From positions 3,147,273 to 3,211,272 of the forward strand of contig NZ_MU158698.1 of NCBI RefSeq assembly GCF_015210005.1: DNA of 64,000 nt, in the 5' to 3' direction. The first letter of the stretch is position 1, and each line of letters starts with the position of its first letter. The notes below the pieces were generated by a model. The model searched no databases. It had not been told where the DNA came from and saw only the letters and a list, made by a program, of their open reading frames with translations. Made by a program: the position numbers and the translations under genes. The stretch comes from Sphingobacterium hungaricum (lineage in GTDB: Bacteria; Bacteroidota; Bacteroidia; Sphingobacteriales; Sphingobacteriaceae). Positions 18,729-26,993 of the stretch are shown piece by piece.

Positions 18729-18881
18729 ACAAAATTCGTTCAAATACGGTACAAGATTGAAGCTTCAATATCCATACAATTTCATGAAAAACAAAATGGA
18801 TAGGCCGAGAAATAGAAGAATTGACATCGGGATGAATGAGTTGGCATTTGTTAAAATCGGAAATGTCATTAACTTCGTAGT

Positions 18882-19406
18882 ATGGCACATGCAGCAACTA
18901 TCGAGCAAAGTACAATGGATGATCTGAAAGATATTTTCCATTTATACGATTTGGCTACGGCCTACCAGAAGACTCACATCAGCAATGGCTGGCCTTCTTT
19001 TAAAGAGGAAATGGTTGTCCAAGAAATAAACAAAGGTTATCAATATAAATTTGTCGCCGATGGACAGACGGCTTGCGTATTTGCCATTGCGTTGCATGAT
19101 CCAGATATTTGGTTTGAGAAAGACGAAGACCCTGCTCTCTACATCCATCGCATTGCGACGCATCCGGATTATCGAGGCCAGCATTTTGTAAAGCAAATCG
19201 TCGAATGGGCAACTGATTTCGCCGTTGCGAACAAACTGCAATTTATCCGGATGGACACCACAGCCGGAAATCCCAAACTAATTGCCTATTACCAAAGCTG
19301 TGGGTTTGACTATCTCGGCGACGTAAAGCTGGGTTTGTCAGAAAACCTTCCAGCACATTATCAGAACGCGAGCATGTCCCTATTCGAAATTAAGGTCAAC
19401 TTATGA
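18882..19406 (+). CDS. GNAT family N-acetyltransferase
   Basis: 174 residues. The core GNAT motif is LYIHRIATHPDYRGQHFVKQIVEWA, with the R/QxxGxG/A loop present as RGQHFV, a slightly relaxed version, then NPKLIAYYQSCGFDYLGD, the usual C-terminal strand pair. The start chosen is the first ATG of a clean GNAT N-terminus. The end overlaps the TatD gene by 4 bp (ATGA), so translation of GNAT, TatD and TcdA is probably coupled. The acceptor molecule is unknown. Confidence 0.82.
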   Translation: MAHAATIEQSTMDDLKDIFHLYDLATAYQKTHISNGWPSFKEEMVVQEINKGYQYKFVADGQTACVFAIALHDPDIWFEKDEDPALYIHRIATHPDYRGQHFVKQIVEWATDFAVANKLQFIRMDTTAGNPKLIAYYQSCGFDYLGDVKLGLSENLPAHYQNASMSLFEIKVNL

Positions 19407-20056
19407 TCCCTTACGTCGACTGCCATACCCATCAATTTTACGAACCTTCGGATTCGGTCATTTCGATGCGCAACTGCATAGTGTCTACGGATTATTTTCA
19501 AAATCAGCTTTGCTCAGTCGGAATACATCCTTGGTATATCGATCAAGATTATGAAAATCAATTGAGCACACTTCGTAAATATGCCGCTAAAGAGAATGTG
19601 CTTGCTATTGGGGAATGCGGGCTGGACAAACTTTCTTCTGCACCGTGGGAAAAACAAGCCAAAGCTTTTCAAGATCAAATTGATCTTGCGAATGCCTTAT
19701 CCAAACCATTGATCTTACATACAGTCCGAGCTTATCAAGAAACTGTCGAACAACTGCAAAATCAGAAACTGATCAGCAGGGTAGTTTTTCACGGCTTCAA
19801 TAAACATGCACAGCTTGGCTATTCTCTCGTTGAAAAAGGTTATTTCTTAAACCTTGGTGCAGACATGTTGAAGGGCAACCTAACAGAACTAATCCATGAT
19901 ATCCCATTGACGTCTTTGTTTCTAGAAACAGATGATAAAAATATTTCAATACAAGAGATTTATACTTATTTTTGCGCCGTTCGAAAAATTAACGTCGAAA
20001 CGTTAAAACAACAGCTTTACACAAATTTTTGTACTGTATTTAAATATTCAAAATGA
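19403..20056 (+). CDS. tatD: TatD family metal-dependent hydrolase
   Basis: 217 residues, slightly shorter than E. coli TatD. Metal-binding features are present: DCHTHQF near the N-terminus, GECGLDK in the middle, then PLILHTVRAYQE, VVFHGFN and FLETDD near the C-terminus, which supply the His, Glu and Asp ligands of the TIM barrel. TatD proteins are 3'-5' DNases or related hydrolases. It overlaps both neighbours by 4 bp, between a GNAT and tcdA. Some metal motifs are abbreviated compared with the best studied TatD, so the exact substrate is open. Confidence 0.82.
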   Translation: MIPYVDCHTHQFYEPSDSVISMRNCIVSTDYFQNQLCSVGIHPWYIDQDYENQLSTLRKYAAKENVLAIGECGLDKLSSAPWEKQAKAFQDQIDLANALSKPLILHTVRAYQETVEQLQNQKLISRVVFHGFNKHAQLGYSLVEKGYFLNLGADMLKGNLTELIHDIPLTSLFLETDDKNISIQEIYTYFCAVRKINVETLKQQLYTNFCTVFKYSK

Positions 20057-20775
20057 AGGATTTATCGTGGCTATCTAGGACTGAAGCGTTGGTCGGCAGA
20101 GATGCTTTAGAAAAGTTAGCGCAATCGCATGTGATGGTTTTAGGCTTAGGTGGCGTTGGATCGTTTGCTGCTGAATTTATCTGTCGTTCGGGAGTCGGAA
20201 AGATGACGATCATAGACGGTGATACGGTAGACCCAACGAATAGAAACCGACAGTTGCCGGCTCTAGCGACCAATCATGGTGTTTCCAAAGCGAAGATTAT
20301 GGAAGAACGCTTGAAAGCGATCAATCCAGAATTGGACCTGACCATTATTGAAGATTTTATTATCCCAGAAAAAATTCCTGCACTGCTAGATCTTCGCCCA
20401 GATTATTGCATTGAAGCTATTGATAGCATTACTCCGAAATTATTCTTTATCAGATTGGCTCTGGAAGCCAAAGTTCCTTTTGTGAGTTCGATGGGCGCCG
20501 GTGGCAAAATGGATCCTACGAAAATCAGGATTGAAGATATCAGCAAGTCTTACAACTGTAAATTAGCGCATCACGTGCGCAAGAAACTCCGCAAACATAA
20601 CATCCGCAAAGGGTTCAAAGTAGCATTCTCAACAGAAACACCCAATAAAGACTCTTTGTTATATACCGATGGTAGCAATTTTAAAAAATCGGCTTATGGT
20701 ACGATGTCTTATCTTCCGGCGGCCTTTGGTGGCGCCATCGCCTCTGTAGCGATCAGGGAGTTAATAGAAAACTAA
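20053..20775 (+). CDS. tcdA: tRNA threonylcarbamoyladenosine dehydratase
   Basis: 240 residues of the E1-like ThiF/HesA superfamily. The ATP-binding GLGGVGSFAAEFICRSGVG loop, DGDTVDPTNRNRQ (Arg finger and Asp), EAIDSITPKL and FVSSMGAGGKMDP (TcdA hallmark) are all present, with LAHHVRKKLRKHN as the tRNA-binding basic stretch. TcdA cyclises t6A37 of tRNA to ct6A using ATP. It is the last gene of the GNAT-tatD-tcdA run and ends just before a strong bidirectional terminator. Confidence 0.94.
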   Translation: MKDLSWLSRTEALVGRDALEKLAQSHVMVLGLGGVGSFAAEFICRSGVGKMTIIDGDTVDPTNRNRQLPALATNHGVSKAKIMEERLKAINPELDLTIIEDFIIPEKIPALLDLRPDYCIEAIDSITPKLFFIRLALEAKVPFVSSMGAGGKMDPTKIRIEDISKSYNCKLAHHVRKKLRKHNIRKGFKVAFSTETPNKDSLLYTDGSNFKKSAYGTMSYLPAAFGGAIASVAIRELIEN

Positions 20776-20791
20776 CCATCGGATTAAAAGG

Positions 20792-20829
20792 TTCAACTGC
20801 GGGAAAACCGAGATTTTCCCGCAGTTGAA
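20792..20829. terminator. Bidirectional terminator between tcdA and the collagen-like gene
   Basis: A perfect 16-bp stem (TTCAACTGCGGGAAAA and its complement) around a 6-nt loop, placed between two convergent genes, 16 nt after tcdA and 5 nt after the collagen-like gene. The AAAA/TTTT edges sit within the stem. It probably stops both transcripts. Confidence 0.85.
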
Positions 20830-20834
20830 AACTC

Positions 20835-21704
20835 TTATTCAAATTTGCTCAATTCTTGTTCTACTAAGCCCATATTGTTCAAATCAATCTGTTTTGCTTT
20901 CATTTTAGCAACGACAGCTCCTGGAACAATTACATAGCGGTATGAAATTCCTGTAGATAAGGATATGGAGTTTGATCCGTCATGTGTAAATCGTTGAACG
21001 ACAATCTCCTGATTCTTTAGGTGATAAGCAATCGTACTTGCTTTGCCTGCCGCAAACGAAGTGTATGGCAATTGAAACGTACCTCCTCCAAAGTTTAAAT
21101 ACATTAGAACTACCGAACTATTCATCGTAGTAGCCGTGACTCTAGGTGCGTAAATATGTCCGACACGTTGCAGCGTTCCATCAATTGTACTATCTCTAAA
21201 ATTTCTTGCCAATTGCCATCCGCTGTAAATTACGTTTGCAGTACCCGTAGCACCTCTCAAATTCACCGCAGTTCCCCAACCAGCCGCGGTTTTAGGACCA
21301 TAAAAAAGGTAGTTATTGGTTTGAAAATAGAAATCACCTACTGCCCCTATCGTTGTTGCGGGGACAACATTCCCGCTTAATATCTTGGATCCGCTCGCGC
21401 CAGCATTGCCAGTCGCTCCTCGTAGGCTTACGCCAGTTCCCCAACCATCACTCGTTTTTGGACCATACAGCAAGGAAGTACTTGTACGGAAATAATAATC
21501 TCCATTCTTACCGATAGATGCTGTCGGAACTGCTGTACCGCTGTAGATAATCGACCCGTCATCTCCATTTGCTCCGGCAAGCCCCCGCTCGCCTTGTGCT
21601 CCTTTGTCGCCTTGAAGGCCTTGCGGTCCTTGATCTCCCTTTTTGCAGGATGTTAAATAGATAGCTACTATAGCTATGTAAATAAGTATACGTTGTGCTT
21701 TCAT
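20835..21704 (-). CDS. Collagen-like repeat lipoprotein
   Basis: 289 residues. The signal peptide ends in lipobox LTSC. A Gly-X-Y collagen-like tract follows (GDQGPQGLQGDKGAQGERG to NGDDG, about residues 23-50). Next, a unit of about 55 residues is present twice (IYSGTAVPTASIGKNGDYYF, then ILSGNVVPATTIGAVGDFYF; both run into LLYGPK or LFYGPK and LRGATG). The C-terminal 120 residues look beta-rich. Such proteins are common surface lipoproteins in Bacteroidota; no enzymatic role is visible. It is a single gene flanked by terminators. Confidence 0.8.
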   Translation of the reverse strand: MKAQRILIYIAIVAIYLTSCKKGDQGPQGLQGDKGAQGERGLAGANGDDGSIIYSGTAVPTASIGKNGDYYFRTSTSLLYGPKTSDGWGTGVSLRGATGNAGASGSKILSGNVVPATTIGAVGDFYFQTNNYLFYGPKTAAGWGTAVNLRGATGTANVIYSGWQLARNFRDSTIDGTLQRVGHIYAPRVTATTMNSSVVLMYLNFGGGTFQLPYTSFAAGKASTIAYHLKNQEIVVQRFTHDGSNSISLSTGISYRYVIVPGAVVAKMKAKQIDLNNMGLVEQELSKFE

Positions 21705-21891
21705 AATTCTTAACTATTAATCTTCATATTTTAATTTGATTAAAACTACCAGTAAACTAAATAGGTATTCGCCTGACTTAGTGTATCACCAGTTTGAATG
21801 AGCGAATCAGGAAGATGAGTGAGAGAAGGTTAGCGAGGATTATTAGCCAACGGTTAAAATTAGCCTAAGAACTTTTGTTTTAAGAAATAAA

Positions 21892-21932
21892 AACTGCAGA
21901 CTATTTTGTTTCAAGCAACAAATAGTCTGCAG
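21892..21932 (-). terminator. Terminator of the DinB-family gene
   Basis: A perfect 14-bp stem (ACTGCAGACTATTT and complement) that can extend with one bulge. On the minus strand it is followed by TTTTTATTTC, 32 nt past the DinB stop. The remaining 190 bp towards the collagen-like gene hold no gene that I can support. Confidence 0.88.
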
Positions 21933-21964
21933 TGTTACGATAAGAATCGATTGGAATGCTTAGC

Positions 21965-22435
21965 TTATCTTTCCCAGAAGAAAGGTGGCTCAATGCCCAA
22001 TGAACGAAGGTAAACAGTGCCTTGTCCTCGATGATGTATTTCGTTATCTATGAAATACATAATGTTATGGATCACAGGAAACTCATATTGTCCGAACAAG
22101 TTAAATGATTCATGGAAACGCTCGATTGGAATCTGATTATATAGGTCGATCAATTCAGGCGTATTAGCATCCCATTCTTTTAATAGATCTTCTTTAGTAT
22201 GCAAATCTAAGTTATGGTTGTAAGGCTCCATCGATTTCGTGACGATGCCATTTAATCCTGGAACATCGATGCTGATCAATTCTTTGACTAGATCGGCGAA
22301 TGTGCGCATACCACCAATAGAATACTCAAATAATTCTTTTTCAGGGAATGCTTCAATTACTCGTCTAGTCAATCGGCGATGGCCTAACCAATGCTCAAGG
22401 ATCTCTTCTTTCGATAATACGTTTTGTGTGCTCAT
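21965..22435 (-). CDS. DinB/YfiT-like four-helix-bundle protein
   Basis: 156 residues with four predicted helices. The metal-binding His pattern of DinB-like proteins is visible: His early in helix 1 (EHWLGHRRLTRRVI) and HH in the last helix (NEIHHRGQGTVYLR), with FRTF-like MRTFADLVKEL in helix 2. Members bind nickel or zinc and some act as thiol transferases (bacillithiol or mycothiol S-transferases), but most are uncharacterised. It is monocistronic with its own terminator. No specific reaction can be named. Confidence 0.82.
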   Translation of the reverse strand: MSTQNVLSKEEILEHWLGHRRLTRRVIEAFPEKELFEYSIGGMRTFADLVKELISIDVPGLNGIVTKSMEPYNHNLDLHTKEDLLKEWDANTPELIDLYNQIPIERFHESFNLFGQYEFPVIHNIMYFIDNEIHHRGQGTVYLRSLGIEPPFFWER

Positions 22436-22692
22436 GTCTTTATTGTTTTTATTGCTAAATCTTATACAACAAATGTCGCTCCATCAAATGACAACCTTGT
22501 GTCACGCTAAAAATTGCTATAAACTTTTTTTTTGATGCCATGGCAATGCTATACTGGAGCAAAAAAAACAACATAGATAGTAGACAACATAAAGCCTCAT
22601 AAGGAAAGGCGAAATCTGCAATCTCGCTACAACGTATTTAAATGCATATTTCTTCTTGTTTACAGCAAATTTGCTAGATGTTTATTCTGATT

Positions 22693-22902
22693 TCCTACAA
22701 GTTGTGTGCGACCTCCTATAAGTTAGACGTGAACTCATACAAGATGGATGTAAACTCCTATAAGTTGGAAGTGAACTCCTATAAGTTGGACGTGAACTCC
22801 TACAAGTTGGACGTGAACTCCTGCAAGTTGGACGCGAACTCCTACAAGTTGTGCACAAGTTGCTACTAGTTGCACGCGAGATCCTATAAGTTTATGACGA
22901 TC
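22693..22902. repeat. 21-bp tandem repeat, about ten units
   Basis: Ten consecutive 21-bp units of consensus TCCTAcAAGTTGGACGTGAAC run without spacers; the central units (fourth to seventh) are nearly identical and the outer ones decay. Because 21 is a multiple of three both strands stay open, giving peptides with a seven-residue period (SYKLDVN on the plus strand). There is no signal peptide and no conserved start, so I treat it as a non-coding minisatellite. It is AT-moderate inside an otherwise AT-rich gap. Confidence 0.85.
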
Positions 22903-23354
22903 TACTGGAACTTGCATTGCACTTTCTACCCAAGATACAAGAACTAATCTTAGCAGTTAAAGTCATGCGGAACAGTTTTGAGCTATTTAATTACAAATTT
23001 ATTCGATGAAAATTACATGCTATATTTTTTCTTGTTACAATTCGAGGCATAAAGCCTATCATTCTTAAAATTTTTAAAAGTTTTTTGGGAGAAATTAGTA
23101 TTAATCGCTGTGAAAATATTTTCACAGTTTTCAACATAAAAGAAATTTGATATTTCGATAAATAAAAATATTATAGTAAATAGATAAACCGTAGAATCAA
23201 TTTTTACTTTACTGAAAACAAGAGATTTAGCTCTATAAATATTATTTTTTATTTCACTTTATTTATCTTATAAATTAGCATGATTAATTAATTTTTGCAT
23301 ACACTAACATGTAGCTGGTATATGCATTTTGTCAAACTTTAAATACAATAAATT
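22903..23354. other. Gene-free AT-rich region before the orphan protein gene
   Basis: About 450 bp without a credible coding region. It becomes very AT-rich from about position 23000 and contains one perfect palindrome (listed separately). It presumably holds the promoter of the downstream gene, but no clear TAnnTTTG box could be fixed. The 240 bp between the DinB start and the repeat array are likewise empty. Confidence 0.5.
23108..23127. promoter_or_regulatory. 20-bp perfect palindrome
   Basis: CTGTGAAAAT followed directly by ATTTTCACAG, with no mismatch. The outer TGTGA/TCACA halves resemble CRP/FNR-type sites, but the spacing of 8 nt exceeds the E. coli CRP spacing of 6. No T-run follows, so a terminator is unlikely. 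It lies about 230 bp before the next gene start. Confidence 0.45.
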
Positions 23355-23987
23355 ATGAAAGCTACAAATGCATACAAGAAATACTCGTATCCGAAATTCG
23401 GTGAGTTTATGGTTAATACAATCAAGAAACAATCAGAAAACAAAATCTTCGAAAATGAATGGCCTAGAATGGCTCAACTAAAGCCGATTTGCGATCGCTA
23501 CTTGGCTCTAATGGATGAAATTAAAAACAACAGGAAGCCAGAATCTGAAACACTGCGGGATGATGTTCGCACCGAGGCACATGAAGTGCTAAAGAAGAAT
23601 GTGAATGCCGTAAATGGAATCGCTGATGGTGATGAAGCGATACTGATTGCTTCGAACTTGCCTTATACCAAAGTTGGGTCAGGAAAAGCAATCCATCTTG
23701 TTCCAGTGACTGAATACTTGGTGAAATATACGAGTGAAGTAGGCACTTATAATATCAAGTTCAAAGCACAGCACTCTATGAAACTGGTTTCTGTTTTTTT
23801 TACTACCGAAAATCCTTTCGTCAATGAAAAGGTAACTTGGGCGAGAGAAGATTATTTCAAAAGCAGTATCGTATTCAGGTCAGGGCTGACTTCGGGCAGG
23901 GTGTTTATCAAACTTGTCTTAAAAGGAAGTCTCGGTGATACGATTGAAACACCGATCCTAGAGTTCGCTGTCACCAAAATTATGTAA
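23355..23987 (+). CDS. Uncharacterised two-part protein
   Basis: 210 residues, not recognised. The first 90 residues are charged and helical (MKATNAYKKYSYPKFGEFMV, KPICDRYLALMDEIKNNRK, DVRTEAHEVLKKNVNAV). From about residue 95 the protein is beta-rich (ILIASNLPYTKVGSG to the C-terminus), with the look of one fibronectin-III-like domain. There is no signal peptide, so it is probably cytoplasmic. It is isolated: a long AT-rich gap precedes it and 270 bp follow before the M48 gene. Similar helical-plus-Fn3 proteins occur in Bacteroidota without known function, from memory. Confidence 0.65.
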   Translation: MKATNAYKKYSYPKFGEFMVNTIKKQSENKIFENEWPRMAQLKPICDRYLALMDEIKNNRKPESETLRDDVRTEAHEVLKKNVNAVNGIADGDEAILIASNLPYTKVGSGKAIHLVPVTEYLVKYTSEVGTYNIKFKAQHSMKLVSVFFTTENPFVNEKVTWAREDYFKSSIVFRSGLTSGRVFIKLVLKGSLGDTIETPILEFAVTKIM

Positions 23988-24190
23988 TTGATAGTTCAAT
24001 ACGGTAAATAGGTGAATGAAGGGACTAGGCTCCCAGCCAATGTCCCTTCTCTTACTAGAAAAGTCTGCGTTCAAAGAGTCCCTCCTCTTGTATCGCGTGC
24101 TCAATAGCACGCCTTTTTCCAAATCATTGGGCACCAAAATAAAAAATCGAAAATTTGCATACAGCTATTTCAAAAAATAACAGACAATTG

Positions 24191-24198
24191 TATATTTG
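24191..24198 (+). promoter_or_regulatory. -7 promoter box of the M48 gene
   Basis: TATATTTG matches TAnnTTTG exactly, about 65 bp before the GTG start of the M48 peptidase. A -33 TTTG at the usual spacing is not clear. Confidence 0.4.
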
Positions 24199-24263
24199 AA
24201 TTCAAAGATTTTCGAAGAGAAAGTAACCATTATTAATTGTAAGTATATTTTATACCCGATTTC

Positions 24264-26351
24264 GTGAAAACAGCAGTCAAACTGTCTCCCGAGTTTAGAT
24301 CTCAAACGACAAAAGCGATAACGTCCATCGTTATCTTTGCGCTAACTTATGGGCTTATTTTAGGATTAGCCATGGTACTTACAGGTTTATGCGTGTATTT
24401 TGCCATTCAGATTGTAATTTTGAAACCAACCTTTGTTACCGCAGGATTAGGTATTGGCTTAGCCAGTCTGGGTGTGCTGGTCCTTGTTTTTCTGATCAAA
24501 TTTATTTTCAAATCCAACAAGTTCGATCGCTCCCACCTACAGGAAGTAACGCGCGAACAGCAGCCTCGCCTTTTTGCGATGATCGAAGATATTGTCGGCA
24601 AAGTCGAAACTGATTTCCCTAAAAAAGTCTATCTATCGCAGGACGTGAATGCTTCGGTATTCTATGATTCTAGTTTTTGGAGCATGATCCTTCCAGTTCG
24701 CAAAAACCTCCAAATCGGTTTAGGGTTAGTCAATACCGTTACAGAGAGCGAGCTAAAAGCGATACTATCGCATGAATTTGGACATTTCTCCCAGAAAACG
24801 ATGAAGGTTGGAAGTTATGTGTACTACGTTAACCACGCCATTTACAACATGTTGTACGACAATGAATCGTATGAAACCATGATGGCAAATTGGTATAATG
24901 CAAGTGGCTATTTTTCATTTTTTGTTATCGCTGCGCTAAAAATAGTTCAGGGCATTCAATGGATACTGCGGAAACTCTATACGCAGATCAATAAGCATTA
25001 TCTCGGATTATCTCGAGAAATGGAATTTCATGCCGATGAGATCGCGGCAACAGTTACGGGCTATGAACCGCTTAAAGAATCCCTATTGCGTTTGCCTCTA
25101 GCAGATTTATCCTTGAACAATGCATTGAATTTCTATGCTTCGGAAACCGAAGATCCAATTAAAACAGCAAATATCTATCAAGAACAGCAGTTCATTATGA
25201 ATTTTCTGGCCGAACGAGATAAGTTGCCTATTATCCAACAGATCCCGATGGTAACGCTGGAAGATTCCAAGAAATTTAATAAATCCAAATTGCAGATCAA
25301 AGATCAATGGGCTTCCCATCCTAGTACAGAGGATCGCATCCTGCGCATGGAACAGACCCAGCTGCATGCAGAAGACGCTGCGAAACAACGAGCCGATCAA
25401 CTCTTTGAACAGCTGGAAATTCTACAACAGCAATTCACGGCACGCAGTTTTGAACAGATTGACGCCGAAAATAAAGCCAAGCTAATCTCCTTTGATGAAT
25501 TTAAAGAAAAGTACGTGATTGACTTTAATAAAAATAGTTTTCCAGTTGTGTATAATTCGTATTATGACAACAAAACGGTTACCCAAGTTGATATTCATGA
25601 GCCTATGCGTGTTGAAGCGACTATCGAGGAACTATTCTCCGATGCTAAAGTCAATCTAGTGTATGAAGAGTATGCAATTAAGATGGACATCGGTACGCTA
25701 AAACAAATCGCGGAAGGAAAATCTGAGCTCAAAACCTTTGATTATGACGGCATCAAATATGCTATTGAGCAGAGCGAAGAAGTAGCTAATAAATTAGCCG
25801 AACAATTGCCTTTGTTGGAGAAGGAGATTATAGCCAATGACACCGCGATTTACTGGAAGTTTAAACAGATCGAATCGGAACAGCAGAGAGAACCCCAGCT
25901 GGAACGGCTCTATACGGATATGATGGACTACGATGCCGGCTTTGAAACCAAATATAGCATCTATATCGACCTGCTCAATGGGTTGAACTTTCTCAACACC
26001 ACGACAGAATACCAACAGATCAAAGAAAATCTTCAAAACTTAAAGCCACTGGAGGAATCTTTTAAGACAGAACTAAAAAAAGTGATGGATGGCAATGCAA
26101 ACTATTCCATAGTCAATAAAGATATACATGACATTTTCGAAAAATACCTTGAGGGAAATTATACCTACTTCGACGAGACGATTTATCTAGATAATGAATT
26201 GAATTCATTTTTCCATTGCCTGCATAATTACGCCTATAGCTTAAGTATTTTACGCTTTCAGCTTAAGAAGAAGGCATTGGATTATCAAGAGTCGTTGATC
26301 AATAACGAACATCCCATCTCAGAGCAGCATATTGCGCAGCAAAATTTATAA
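24264..26351 (+). CDS. M48 family membrane zinc metallopeptidase
   Basis: 695 residues starting at a GTG codon; no ATG lies nearby in frame. Two hydrophobic segments (about residues 17-50 and 55-80) form an N-terminal hairpin. The zinc site is HEFGH (H170, E171, H174) in LSHEFGHFSQ with third ligand E254 in EMEFHADE. A third hydrophobic stretch follows HEFGH (YFSFFVIAALKIV). The 330-residue C-terminal region is charged and mostly helical, much longer than in HtpX, and its role is unknown. It is probably a membrane-anchored peptidase of the M48 peptidase type common in Bacteroidota. A TonB-C-like gene follows 9 bp later. Confidence 0.86.
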   Translation: MKTAVKLSPEFRSQTTKAITSIVIFALTYGLILGLAMVLTGLCVYFAIQIVILKPTFVTAGLGIGLASLGVLVLVFLIKFIFKSNKFDRSHLQEVTREQQPRLFAMIEDIVGKVETDFPKKVYLSQDVNASVFYDSSFWSMILPVRKNLQIGLGLVNTVTESELKAILSHEFGHFSQKTMKVGSYVYYVNHAIYNMLYDNESYETMMANWYNASGYFSFFVIAALKIVQGIQWILRKLYTQINKHYLGLSREMEFHADEIAATVTGYEPLKESLLRLPLADLSLNNALNFYASETEDPIKTANIYQEQQFIMNFLAERDKLPIIQQIPMVTLEDSKKFNKSKLQIKDQWASHPSTEDRILRMEQTQLHAEDAAKQRADQLFEQLEILQQQFTARSFEQIDAENKAKLISFDEFKEKYVIDFNKNSFPVVYNSYYDNKTVTQVDIHEPMRVEATIEELFSDAKVNLVYEEYAIKMDIGTLKQIAEGKSELKTFDYDGIKYAIEQSEEVANKLAEQLPLLEKEIIANDTAIYWKFKQIESEQQREPQLERLYTDMMDYDAGFETKYSIYIDLLNGLNFLNTTTEYQQIKENLQNLKPLEESFKTELKKVMDGNANYSIVNKDIHDIFEKYLEGNYTYFDETIYLDNELNSFFHCLHNYAYSLSILRFQLKKKALDYQESLINNEHPISEQHIAQQNL

Positions 26352-26360
26352 TAAAACGTT

Positions 26361-26804
26361 ATGAAAATTATTCTTGTTATCTGCCTGTACTTAGGTACAG
26401 CTCTTCCTTCTTTCGGACAAATGATCCTCTCGGCAAAAGGTGTCAATCCGGAGAATGTATGCAAACCTGGGAATGTGTATTTCTTAGCTGAAAAGCGAGC
26501 TAAGCCGCTTGTAGCAATTGATTCGATTGGATTGCGGATAAATAAAGCTGTTCAATTTGCTAAAGAGAATCCCACTTTTGCTGCTACAGCTTCCATCCAA
26601 TGTGCCGTAAATTGCAATGGCGAACTTGGAGGAGGTTTTCATGTCGTGACGTCTACTGCAAATCAGGCATTAGACGCTGCCCTTATGGAATTTCTTAAAA
26701 GCGTCAAAACTTGGTCACCGGGATACTTAAAGAAGAAGAAGGTCGACAGCTGGTACATGTGGCAACTGGAAATTAAAGATGGGCAAATCCTTATTTTAAA
26801 CTAA
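26361..26804 (+). CDS. Small exported protein with TonB C-terminal-like domain
   Basis: 147 residues with a signal peptide (cut near SFGQ). Residues about 55-145 resemble the C-terminal domain of TonB-like energy transducers in Bacteroidota: SIQCAVNCNGELGGGFHVVTS, then LDAALMEFLKSVKTWSPGYLKKK and SWYMWQLEIKDG. It lacks the N-terminal membrane anchor and proline-rich spacer of TonB. It may act in the periplasm, perhaps with the preceding M48 peptidase, with which it forms a likely operon. The function is unknown. Confidence 0.68.
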   Translation: MKIILVICLYLGTALPSFGQMILSAKGVNPENVCKPGNVYFLAEKRAKPLVAIDSIGLRINKAVQFAKENPTFAATASIQCAVNCNGELGGGFHVVTSTANQALDAALMEFLKSVKTWSPGYLKKKKVDSWYMWQLEIKDGQILILN

Positions 26805-26959
26805 TGCATTCAAGCAGGTATAAGTATTTAACATGCTGCTGAATACCGACAACTGATTTCTAATAAGCAAGCTATGTCATATATGCTGTACCTGCATAAA
26901 ATTAATTTTCGCTTAACATTCATATCTTTTGGGAATCGCTATATCTCAATCAATAATCT

Positions 26960-26967
26960 TATCTTTG
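26960..26967 (+). promoter_or_regulatory. -7 promoter box of aguB
   Basis: TATCTTTG fits TAnnTTTG, 26 bp before the aguB start codon. A TTTTG lies upstream at 28-bp spacing, longer than usual, so the -33 element is uncertain. Confidence 0.45.
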
Positions 26968-26993
26968 TGTTTTGAAAATTTGACAGATTAGAC

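Noticed and set aside
22678..22869. Protein-coding gene over the 21-bp repeats
   Set aside because: It is an artefact of a repeat whose length is a multiple of three; both strands are open and there is no promoter, start context or known domain.
22693..22902. CRISPR array at the 21-bp repeat
   Set aside because: Units are directly adjacent, with no spacers and no cas genes nearby.
22906..22921. sigma54-like site TGGAACTTGCATTGCA
   Set aside because: Spacing is correct but TGGCA is altered to TGGAA, it lies at the edge of the repeat array and 430 bp before the next gene.
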